DNA of 64,000 nt from Nocardioides humi (GTDB taxonomy: Bacteria; Actinomycetota; Actinomycetes; Propionibacteriales; Nocardioidaceae): positions 2,480,001 to 2,544,000 of the forward strand of contig NZ_CP041146.1 of assembly GCF_006494775.1 (NCBI RefSeq), read 5' to 3'. The position numbers and the translations under genes were made by a program. How positions within the stretch are numbered: the stretch's first letter is position 1; every line of letters begins with the position of its first letter. Below are positions 36,630 through 43,840 of this stretch, in pieces. The notes below the pieces were generated by a model. It was not told the DNA's origin and ran no database searches. It saw nothing but the letters and a program-made list of their open reading frames with translations.

Positions 36630-37447
36630 TGACCCCTCTCTTCCAGAACCTCGACCACCAGGTCGACGTGTCGCTTCACCACATCAGCTCCTCTGAGCAC
36701 CTGACCACGTGCCGGGGCGATGACCTCCACCTCGTGACTGCTGAAGAAGTTGCGCAGGTCCTCGGTCAGTGCGCGTTTGTCCGCGAGTGGCAACCACCAG
36801 AACGAGGCATGGAGGTGCGCGCGGACGTCGTCGACGGTGATGCGGTCGTCCGCACCCGAGTCGATCGCGATCGAGTCACGCCTGTTGTCGTCGAGGATGC
36901 CGTGCGAGAACGCATCCGAGGTGAAGACCACCTTCGACCTGGCATCGTATCCCCAGTAGGTCGAAAGGATCCGCAGCGACGGCTTGTAGATCTCCAGCCG
37001 AGACTCCTCCGGGGTCCGCTCCACCACGATCGGCCGAACCCGGTCGCTCTCGACCGACATGGCTTCTTCGAACTGGTCGAAGCGATTGCGCATCCCGCCC
37101 GTGAAGATCTCCTGCACATCGTATTTCGCGATGATGCGGCCCAGATTCCCCACGGAGTCGAACTGCGCGCGACTCAGGAATATCTTGAGCGCCTGGTCCT
37201 TCGAGATCAACTGCTGCAAACCGGCCATGACGCCCTGTTCGACCGCCGGAAGGCCGGGGTCGATCAGGAGCGTATCGCCATCGACAAAGACATAGGTATT
37301 GGCAGGCTGCCAGCCCTTGTCGACCGGGCTCCAGCTGGCTCGGCCGTCCATCTCCACCAGACCTCCAACCGCGAAGAGCGTCCGAGGAACGACCTCGAAG
37401 GGCTCGGCGTATGCGTCGACGGACGTGGATGACGTTGTCGTCACCAT
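36626..37447 (-). CDS. MBL-fold paralogue with degenerate metal site
   Basis: Paralogue of the next gene, 273 residues, same fold (NTYVFVDGDTLLIDPGLP, VVFTSDAFSHGILDD). The metal loop expected around residues 91-101 reads LSRAQFDSVGN with no His, and the later APAHG motif reads APARGQV. It therefore should not bind the usual metal pair. The 4-bp overlap with the metal-competent paralogue suggests coupled synthesis and possibly a heteromer with one inactive subunit (inference). It lies 21 bp after the crotonase gene. Confidence 0.78.
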   Translation of the reverse strand: MVTTTSSTSVDAYAEPFEVVPRTLFAVGGLVEMDGRASWSPVDKGWQPANTYVFVDGDTLLIDPGLPAVEQGVMAGLQQLISKDQALKIFLSRAQFDSVGNLGRIIAKYDVQEIFTGGMRNRFDQFEEAMSVESDRVRPIVVERTPEESRLEIYKPSLRILSTYWGYDARSKVVFTSDAFSHGILDDNRRDSIAIDSGADDRITVDDVRAHLHASFWWLPLADKRALTEDLRNFFSSHEVEVIAPARGQVLRGADVVKRHVDLVVEVLEERGQ

Positions 37448-37468
37448 CGGATCCTTTCTCGTTCCTTG

Positions 37469-38266
37469 TCAGTTCTGTCCCGGAGCGCCATGTCGATCGA
37501 TCCGACTTCTCTCGGCGAATGTGCGGGCTCCATCGTGGGAGTCCCGGGTCGACTTCATCAGCAGATTGGCGTCCCGTGCGATCCGGATCGCCTGGTCGTA
37601 GGTACCCTCGCTCACGCGATAGAAGAGCTCCTTGGTCATCTGTACGGACGACCTGCTGCGGCCGGCAAGCTCCCGGGCGTAGGAGAGCGTCTCGGCCAGG
37701 AGGCGATCATCGGGCACCACACGATTCACCATCGAGAGCCGGGTGGCCTCGGCCGCGTCGATCCTTCGACCACTCAACAGCAACTCCATGGCCGGCTTGC
37801 GGCCGACCACCCGAACGAGGTTCGCCATCACCAGCGCCGCAACCTGACCGCGCAGCACCTCGGGATAGCCGAACGTCGCCGACTCGGCGGCGAAGACCAG
37901 GTCGCACGACAGCGCCAGCCCGCAGCCGCCAGCGAGCGCATGGCCGTTCACGGCCGCGATGACAGGGGTCGTCATCTGGACCAGCGCCAGATGCACGTTC
38001 ATCGACTGATCGGTTCGAGCGCGCGTGACGAAGAAGTCGTCCTGGTCGTGCTGCGCGGACATCTCCTTGAGGTCGGCACCCGCACAGAAGGACGGGCCGG
38101 CCCCGGTCAGTACCACCATCCCGACGTCCGGATCCGCCTCCACTGCCCACAGGGCCGCCGAGAGCTCACCGAGCAACCGGCTGTCGAGTGCGTTGCGTGC
38201 TTCCGGCCGGTTGAGCGTCACTGTCGCAACGCCGGCCTCGACCTCGACCACGACCACGACCGTCAC
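37469..38266 (-). CDS. Enoyl-CoA hydratase/isomerase family protein (crotonase)
   Basis: Crotonase of 265 residues. The oxyanion hole segments SFCAGADLKEM and NGHALAGGCGLALSCDL are intact, and a Glu is present in the active-site stretch FGYPEVLRGQV. It starts as GTG overlapping the lyase stop (GTGA). It probably hydrates an unsaturated acyl-CoA formed by the operon's acyl-CoA dehydrogenase. Confidence 0.88.
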   Translation of the reverse strand: MTVVVVVEVEAGVATVTLNRPEARNALDSRLLGELSAALWAVEADPDVGMVVLTGAGPSFCAGADLKEMSAQHDQDDFFVTRARTDQSMNVHLALVQMTTPVIAAVNGHALAGGCGLALSCDLVFAAESATFGYPEVLRGQVAALVMANLVRVVGRKPAMELLLSGRRIDAAEATRLSMVNRVVPDDRLLAETLSYARELAGRSRSSVQMTKELFYRVSEGTYDQAIRIARDANLLMKSTRDSHDGARTFAERSRIDRHGAPGQN

Positions 38267-39204
38267 GAGCTGACACCCGCCGATGGCTGCGGCTCGGCAC
38301 CCAGACGCGCCGTCCGACCAGGCAGCTCACGTCCGACCAGCTCGGCACAGAACCTGGATATGCGCACTGCGTCCTGGAGACGCACGCCCGTGGCGATTCC
38401 GCTTCGTTCGCACAGACTGATCAGGTCCTCGGTGCACAGGTTCCCCGAGGCATCCTTCGTGTACGGCGACCCGCCCAGGCCGCCCATCGCGGAGTCGAAT
38501 CGCGTCACACCGGCATCCATGGCCGCCACCGTGTTCGCAAGAGCACTTCCGCGACTGTCGTGGAGGTGCAGCGCGACCGGAAGCTCGGGGTACTCCGCAG
38601 TCAGCGCGGACACCCACTTCAGGATCTGAGGAGGCACGGCCTCCCCACTGGTGTCACCCAACGTCACGCTCGAGACCCCCTGGTCGACCAGCCGGCCGGC
38701 GATCTGCAGCACCACGTCGAGCGACACGGTGTCGCCATAGGGACTCCCGAAGGCGTTGGCGATCGTGCCGATCACCGGAAGACCGCCGTCGACAGCGACG
38801 GACACGGCCTCGAGGACACCCGCGAGGGCCTCCTCCCTACCGCGACGGACGTTCTTGCGGCTCGCCTCGTCACTGGCCGAGACGAACACCGACACCGCGT
38901 CGACGCCAGCCTCCACCGCTCGGGCCGCGCCCTTCGCGTTGGGAACCGAAACGTCGAGCACCACACCCGGCCGGCGCCGTACGCGCTGCAACACCTCTGC
39001 ACCGTCAGCCATCTGGGGTACGGCGGTCGGGCTGACGAACGACGTCACGTTCACATGGGTGAAGCCAGCATCGACCAGCATCTCCGTGAGCGCGACCTTG
39101 TCACTCGTGGCCACGATCCGCGGCTCGGCCTGAAGACCGTCGCGAGGCGTTACCTCCCGGATGTGGATGGCAGGGGGTTGCCGCATCGCAAGCTCGCTTC
39201 TCAT
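38263..39204 (-). CDS. HMG-CoA-lyase-like DRE-TIM protein with Ser in place of the catalytic Cys
   Basis: About 313 residues of the HMG-CoA lyase family, TIM-barrel enzymes that split 3-hydroxy-3-methyl acyl-CoAs. Metal motifs are intact: REVTPRDGLQ (16-25) and ALHLHDSRG (211-219). The lid loop that in true HMG-CoA lyases is GGCPYAxGASGN reads GGSPYTKDASGN here, so the catalytic Cys is Ser246. A Cys occurs 11 residues later (NLCTEDL). It may act on another 3-hydroxyacyl-CoA or by a changed mechanism. The ATG at 39204 or the internal ATG at 39186 could start it. Confidence 0.82.
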   Translation of the reverse strand: MRSELAMRQPPAIHIREVTPRDGLQAEPRIVATSDKVALTEMLVDAGFTHVNVTSFVSPTAVPQMADGAEVLQRVRRRPGVVLDVSVPNAKGAARAVEAGVDAVSVFVSASDEASRKNVRRGREEALAGVLEAVSVAVDGGLPVIGTIANAFGSPYGDTVSLDVVLQIAGRLVDQGVSSVTLGDTSGEAVPPQILKWVSALTAEYPELPVALHLHDSRGSALANTVAAMDAGVTRFDSAMGGLGGSPYTKDASGNLCTEDLISLCERSGIATGVRLQDAVRISRFCAELVGRELPGRTARLGAEPQPSAGVSS

Positions 39205-39213
39205 GTCTGGGGA

Positions 39214-40410
39214 TCAGTAGCTGCGCGGGAGTCCGAGCACCCGCTCACTGACGTAGTTGAGGATCATCTGGTTGTTGACCGGCGCAATCCGCTGGAGCCG
39301 GGCCTCCATCCAGTACCGGCCAACGTGGTATTCGCGGGCGAACGAGTAGCCCCCATGCGTCTGCATCGCGCTGTCGGCCGCGAAGTACGCCGCCTCCGAG
39401 GCGAGCCATTTGGCGGTGTTGGCCGCAGTACCCTGCTCCGCGACTGACGCGTCTCGGTCGAACAGGTCCACCGCCTCACGCACCATTGCGGCCGCCGCAC
39501 GCAACTGCATGAAGGCGGCAGCCAACGGGTGCTGGACCGACTGGTTCATCCCGATAGGGCGATCGAAGACGACTCGCTGCCTCGCGTAGTCGACCGCCGT
39601 CTCCAGCGACCAGCGCCCGAACCCCACGGACTCGGCGGCGATCATCATCCGCTCGCCATTCAGCCCGTCGAGCAGATAGCGGAAGCCCTCTCCCTCGCTC
39701 CCCACCAGATCGGAGGCCTCGACAACGACGTCGTCGAAGTAGATCTCGTTGGAGTCCACGGCGTTGCGCCCGATCTTCCGAATCGGCTGGATGCGTACGC
39801 CGGGAGCCGACAGATCGACGAGGATCAGGCTCACCCCGTCTGTCTTGCGGGCGGACTGCTCCCGCGGCGCCGTCCTCACCAGCAGCAGGACCTTCTCGGC
39901 CTCCTGCGCTCCCGAGATCCACACCTTCTGACCGTTGACGACGTACTTGTCGCCCTCCCGTCGGGCGAAGGTGGTGATCCTCGTGCTGTCGGTGCCGGCA
40001 TTGGGCTCCGTGACCCCGAAGGAGACCCGCATCTCGCCCGCGGCGATCCGGGGGAGGTACTTGCGGCGGAACTCCTCGTCGGCGTGGGCGACGATGGCAT
40101 GGAGGCTGATCATCGAGGTGTGCACGGTGCTGCAGGCGTTCAGACCACCGCCCGCGGCCGCGACCTCCTCCAGCACGGCACACGCATCGCCGATCGAGCC
40201 ACCGCCGCCGCCGTACTGCTCGGGAATGGTCAGTCCCAGATAGCCCGCCTTCGCGAAGGCCTCAAAGAAGTCCCAGGCGAACTCGTGGTCGGCGTCGTGC
40301 TTCTCCCAGTACGTCTCGTCGAACCGGGAACAGAGCTGGCGCACCGCTCGGCGCAGGTCGTTGTGACCCGTGGTCGTCTGGATGTTGAGCATGACGGTGA
40401 TCGGACCCAT
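39214..40410 (-). CDS. Acyl-CoA dehydrogenase
   Basis: FAD acyl-CoA dehydrogenase of 398 residues. It has FGVTEPNAGTDSTRI, a KVWISGAQEAEKVLL segment, MQTHGGYSFAREYHVGRYW and the C-terminus RIAPVNNQMILNYVSERVLG. The last stretch is the APVxNxMxLNY variety seen in one bacterial branch and not the usual EGTNEI. Starts at 40410 (GAGAG just upstream) and 40392 are both possible. First gene of the ACAD-lyase-crotonase-MBL-MBL operon, 31 bp from operator 9. Confidence 0.9.
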   Translation of the reverse strand: MGPITVMLNIQTTTGHNDLRRAVRQLCSRFDETYWEKHDADHEFAWDFFEAFAKAGYLGLTIPEQYGGGGGSIGDACAVLEEVAAAGGGLNACSTVHTSMISLHAIVAHADEEFRRKYLPRIAAGEMRVSFGVTEPNAGTDSTRITTFARREGDKYVVNGQKVWISGAQEAEKVLLLVRTAPREQSARKTDGVSLILVDLSAPGVRIQPIRKIGRNAVDSNEIYFDDVVVEASDLVGSEGEGFRYLLDGLNGERMMIAAESVGFGRWSLETAVDYARQRVVFDRPIGMNQSVQHPLAAAFMQLRAAAAMVREAVDLFDRDASVAEQGTAANTAKWLASEAAYFAADSAMQTHGGYSFAREYHVGRYWMEARLQRIAPVNNQMILNYVSERVLGLPRSY

Positions 40411-40440
40411 CTCTCGAAGTACACGGCACTGCGAACGTTA

Positions 40441-40456
40441 TCAACAAGTCCGTTGA
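40441..40456. promoter_or_regulatory. Operator site 9, TCAAC-N6-GTTGA
   Basis: TCAAC-AAGTCC-GTTGA, a perfect arm match, 31 bp upstream of the acyl-CoA dehydrogenase start. Confidence 0.78.
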
Positions 40457-40519
40457 TGTCAATCGCCGCCAGACATCTCGCTGGATTGGAGCAACCTGCG
40501 GACATTGGACAATCGACTG

Positions 40520-40535
40520 TCAACGAGTATGTTGA
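40520..40535. promoter_or_regulatory. Operator site 10, TCAAC-N6-GTTGA
   Basis: TCAAC-GAGTAT-GTTGA, a perfect arm match, ending 4 bp before the GTG start of the SDR. So close a site suggests a very short leader or a leaderless transcript that the bound regulator would block directly. Confidence 0.75.
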
Positions 40536-40539
40536 GCAG

Positions 40540-41301
40540 GTGTCCATCCCAGGCTCAGTTCCCCTCACCCCAACGGCGGTGGCGATCACCGGTGGCGCCG
40601 GCGGCATCGGGCGTGCGATCGCACGCCGGGTCATCGCCGACGGCGAGCGCGCCGTCCTCCTAGACCTGCGCGGCGCAGACATCGACGACGCGCTGCTCGA
40701 ACTCGGCGACAACTCCCACGGAGTGGTGTGCGACGTCACCGATCCCCACGCCGTCGCCGAGGCTGCGGTCCACGTGAACACCGAGCTCGGACCGGTGCGC
40801 GCGGTCGTGGCGGCGGCCGGCTGGGCCCAGCGCGGCGCGTTCCTCGGCTCACCGTCGTCCCTGTGGCAGCGGATACTCGACGTGAACCTGTTGGGCGTCA
40901 TGAACGTCACCGAGGCGTTCGCGGCCTCCCTCCTCGAGTACGGCGAGAACGCGCGGCTGGTGTTCGTGAGTTCCGACGCCGCACGCATCGGAGTGCGGGA
41001 CCTGGCGGTGTATGCCGCGGCGAAGGCCGGCGTCAACGGGTTCGCCCGGTCCTTCGCCCTCGAGACGGCCCGAGCCGGGCTCACCGTGAACGTCGTGAGC
41101 GCCGGGAGCACCGACGCGCCGATGCTAACAGAGGCGTACACACCCGAGGAGATCGAGAAGCGTCAGCGCGCGAATCCCGTCGGCCGCCTGGCCTCCCCTG
41201 ACGACATCGCGTCGGCGGTGGCCCACTTCCTGCGCTCGGACGCGAGCTATCTCACTGGCCAGATCCTGAGCGTCAACGGCGGAACCTTCCGACCTTGCTG
41301 A
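40540..41301 (+). CDS. SDR-family oxidoreductase
   Basis: Short-chain dehydrogenase of about 253 residues. The cofactor motif ITGGAGGIGRAIARRV is N-terminal with a following LLDLRGADID acidic pocket suggesting NAD. The active site reads VFVSSDAARIG and YAAAKAGVNGFARS. The GTG at 40540 is chosen because the next upstream in-frame codons run into the operator and the acyl-CoA dehydrogenase promoter. It leads an operon with the MenB-like crotonase and the MarR gene. It could be the 3-hydroxyacyl-CoA dehydrogenase step. Confidence 0.85.
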   Translation: MSIPGSVPLTPTAVAITGGAGGIGRAIARRVIADGERAVLLDLRGADIDDALLELGDNSHGVVCDVTDPHAVAEAAVHVNTELGPVRAVVAAAGWAQRGAFLGSPSSLWQRILDVNLLGVMNVTEAFAASLLEYGENARLVFVSSDAARIGVRDLAVYAAAKAGVNGFARSFALETARAGLTVNVVSAGSTDAPMLTEAYTPEEIEKRQRANPVGRLASPDDIASAVAHFLRSDASYLTGQILSVNGGTFRPC

Positions 41302-41320
41302 TCACACAAAGGAGCAGAAG

Positions 41321-42124
41321 ATGAACACCCCGATTCCCGGGCTCGACGACATCCTGTTCACGACGGACGACGGCGTGGGGCGGATCACCATCAATCGCCC
41401 CGAGGTGCTCAACGCCCTTCGGCGCCAGACGTACGTGGAGCTGCTCGCCGCCATGGATGCGTGTGCGGACGACCACGAGATCGGCGTCGTCATCATCACC
41501 GGCGCGGGCGACCGGTCCTTCTGCTCGGGCGGCGACGTACGTGGGCAGCGCACTCGACGCCCCGAGGAGGGTCGCTCCCACATGCGTACGCTTCTCAAGC
41601 TCGGCGAGTCGATCCGTACGTGCGGCAAGCCCGTCCTCGCCTCGGTGAACGGCTACGCGATCGGCTCGGGCCACGAGCTGCACCTCATGTGCGACCTCAC
41701 GATCGCCGCAGACACGGCACGATTCGGTCAGGTGGGACCGCGCGTTGGGGGACTGCCGTTCTGGGGCGCCGTACAGATGCTGCCACGAACCGTCGGCGAG
41801 AAGCGCGCGAGAGAGATCCTCTTCCTCTGTGAGCAGTACACCGCCGACGAGGCTCTCGCCATGGGGCTGGTCAACAAGGTGGTGCCCCTCTCCGAGCTCG
41901 CGGCCGAGACCGATGCCATGGCCCAGCGAATCCTCGATCTCAGCCCGCGGTCCCTGCGGCTGCTGAAGATGCTGGTCAACCACGGATCGGACCTGGACCA
42001 TCCCACCTACGCCATGGGAGCGGAGCTTCTCGCATCGACGTTCGGCGACGACGAGAATCTGGAGGGCATCAACGCCTTCCTGGAGAAGCGCGAGCCAGAC
42101 TACCGGAAGTTCAGAAGACGATGA
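41321..42124 (+). CDS. MenB/BadI-like crotonase
   Basis: Crotonase of 267 residues, closer to DHNA-CoA synthase (MenB) and 2-ketocyclohexanecarboxyl-CoA hydrolase (BadI) than to enoyl-CoA hydratases. Shared features are FCSGGDVRGQ, NGYAIGSGHELHLMCDLTIA, ARFGQVGPRVGG, AREILFLCEQYTADEALAMG and the end EKREPDYRKF. The SFDGGYG/SVDPGYG loop after VG is replaced by GLPFWGAVQ, so it is neither enzyme exactly. A hydrolytic ring-opening role on a cyclic 3-oxoacyl-CoA is plausible (inference). The ATG has AGGAG 7 nt upstream. Confidence 0.82.
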   Translation: MNTPIPGLDDILFTTDDGVGRITINRPEVLNALRRQTYVELLAAMDACADDHEIGVVIITGAGDRSFCSGGDVRGQRTRRPEEGRSHMRTLLKLGESIRTCGKPVLASVNGYAIGSGHELHLMCDLTIAADTARFGQVGPRVGGLPFWGAVQMLPRTVGEKRAREILFLCEQYTADEALAMGLVNKVVPLSELAAETDAMAQRILDLSPRSLRLLKMLVNHGSDLDHPTYAMGAELLASTFGDDENLEGINAFLEKREPDYRKFRRR

Positions 42125-42600
42125 GTGGCCAGAGAGCCCGCGCGATCTCCTCGGCGTGCGGCGAAAGCCTCGATCCCGAAGGCTTGGCCGACCTCGTGGT
42201 CCACGCGGCCCGAGTCCTGCGCCGGGCCCGGCTGGCCGTCCCGGAGCTCCCAGGAGCCAGGGTCTTGTCAATCCTCGACGAGGTTGGCACGGCGACCATC
42301 AACGAGCTGGCGATCGGCGACGGTGTCGCGCAACCGACGATGTCGGAAGCAGTCGCATCCCTGGCAGACCGACAGCTGGTGGAACGCGCGACCGACCCCG
42401 ATGACGCGCGAGTGCGCAGGGTCCGGATCACTCAACGCGGCCGCCAGGCTCTGATGACCTACCGGCGACAGCTGGGCAATGCCCTGGCACAGCAGGCCCA
42501 CGGTGCAGGCATCACTGCCGAGGAGGTCCGCCGGCACGGGTCGGCTCTCCGGCGACTCGCCGACGCTTGGGAACATCCGCAGAGCGAACCACGTCCCTGA
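42121..42600 (+). CDS. MarR-family regulator
   Basis: Winged-helix regulator of 159 residues. The DNA-binding stretch INELAIGDGVAQPTMSEAVA is followed by the wing TDPDDARVRRVRITQRG, typical MarR features. The start overlaps the crotonase stop by 4 bp (ATGA). It belongs to the operon under operator 10 and could sense a pathway intermediate, or be an alternative binder of the shared operator. Confidence 0.87.
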   Translation: MSGQRARAISSACGESLDPEGLADLVVHAARVLRRARLAVPELPGARVLSILDEVGTATINELAIGDGVAQPTMSEAVASLADRQLVERATDPDDARVRRVRITQRGRQALMTYRRQLGNALAQQAHGAGITAEEVRRHGSALRRLADAWEHPQSEPRP

Positions 42601-42628
42601 CCTCTCCGGCTTCCCCGACCTCTCTGGC

Positions 42629-43200
42629 TCACGGCTGGTCCGCGCGGAGCATCACGTAGAGGCCCTCAGCATCGGGCGCAAACCCGTCTCGCCGTCACGA
42701 ATCGTGGCGTCGACGTACGTCTTCCGGCCGACGGATCTCCTGATGCGTGCCTCGATCTGGAGCGGCCTGTTCAGCGGCGCGATTGCGCGGAAGTTGACGT
42801 GCAGGTATGCCGTGCGCGACCTCCCAGATGTCCGCCGCTCGACCACTTCGCCACAGACCTCGTCCAGCAGCGAGGCCACGATTCCGCCGTGTGCCGCGCC
42901 GTTGCCGCCGAGGAAGCACTCCGAGAACTGGGCTGTCCCCCGGAGGGCGCCGGTCGCCTACACCTCCGAGGTGGCCTCGGGCAACATCACGTTGCCGTGG
43001 GAGGGCAGCTCTGCCGTGTGGCCGAACCTGTGCACTCCGGGCGCCCTTCGCGCATCGAGAAGCACAGCCGTCAAGTCGTTCCAGCTCCTCTCGCAACCAC
43101 CACCGCTGCGCCTCGTCCGGGTCTGCTCCGGAGAAGGCGTCCAGGAAGGTCCTGGCCGCGACCGCGAGCGATCGATACGACTCGACCTCATTGGGGCGAC
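42629..43200 (-). pseudogene. Broken PaaI-family thioesterase (hot-dog fold)
   Basis: Recognisable from the hot-dog motif GGNGAAHGGIVASLLDEV and the later AYLHVNFRAIAPLNRPLQIEA, ending GLYVMLRADQP. Three lesions are visible. The CCC run at 42683-42685 looks one base short; an in-frame TAG lies at 42958-42960 between PEATSEV and ATGALRG; and near 43075 the frame changes by +1 or -2 between WWLREEL and WNDLTAVLLDA. No clear start is found near 43.2 kb, where the sequence changes to MFS homology on the other strand. Unlike the other frameshifted genes, this one looks truly dead. Confidence 0.7.
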
Positions 43201-43778
43201 AGTCCCGACTCGCCGCGGCCTGGCCACGACACCGTCCTTCCTCCGGGTCGGTGGTGCCGTCTTCCTCGCGTCGTTGCTGTCTGGCGCACTCACCGGCTTC
43301 GCCGTGATCTCCCTGATCTCGGGAGGGCTCACCGAGAACGTCTCCGTGGCCGTGGTGGTCGTGGCGAACTGCTGCGGGATCGCCATGCGCCTGGCCACCG
43401 GCTGGTGGATCGACCGGTCGGGGCGTGACCCCCACGATCCGGTCGCGATCCTCATGGTGCTCGGAGGTGGCGGCACCGCGTTGCTGGCGACCGGCACTGC
43501 GTCGGTGATGGCCGTGGGCACGGTCCTGGCGTTCGCCTTCGGGTGGGGCTGGTCCGGCCTCGTCTACTTTCTGGTGGTCCGCGCCGATGCCGCCTCCGCA
43601 GGCGCCGCTACCTCGGCCGTTTCAGTCCGGGGTCATGCTGGGCTCCGGCGTAGGGCCGCTGCCGATGAGCGCGATACTCGCGGGAGCAGGCGCCGGCCCC
43701 GCATGGCTCGCCGTCTCGGCCGCGATCGTGGCAGGAGGCGTCCTCATACGCAGTGCACGGCCTGCCGGGCCCACCTGA
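43201..43778 (+). pseudogene. MFS transporter remnant, C-terminal half only
   Basis: Six helices matching the second half of the MFS at 6.9-8.1 kb (FLRVGGAVFLASLLSG, then AMRLATGWWIDRSGR, AFAFGWGWSGLVYFLVV). The N-terminal half is absent: the sequence to the left is the 5' part of the thioesterase on the other strand. A further -1 shift lies at 43620-43622 between ATSAV and FQSGVMLGSGVG. It is probably the residue of a deletion that joined two genes. The boundary coordinate is approximate. Confidence 0.7.
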
Positions 43779-43840
43779 AAGGTCGCCGCCCACGATGGCC
43801 GCACTGTGCCCGGTCTGGACCCCGGTTCTGTCCGGGTCGA

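Noticed and set aside
39214..40410. Acyl-CoA dehydrogenase lacking its catalytic base (no EGTNE motif)
   Set aside because: The RIAPVxNxMxLNY ending is common to one branch of bacterial acyl-CoA dehydrogenases, so it is not evidence for an inactive enzyme.
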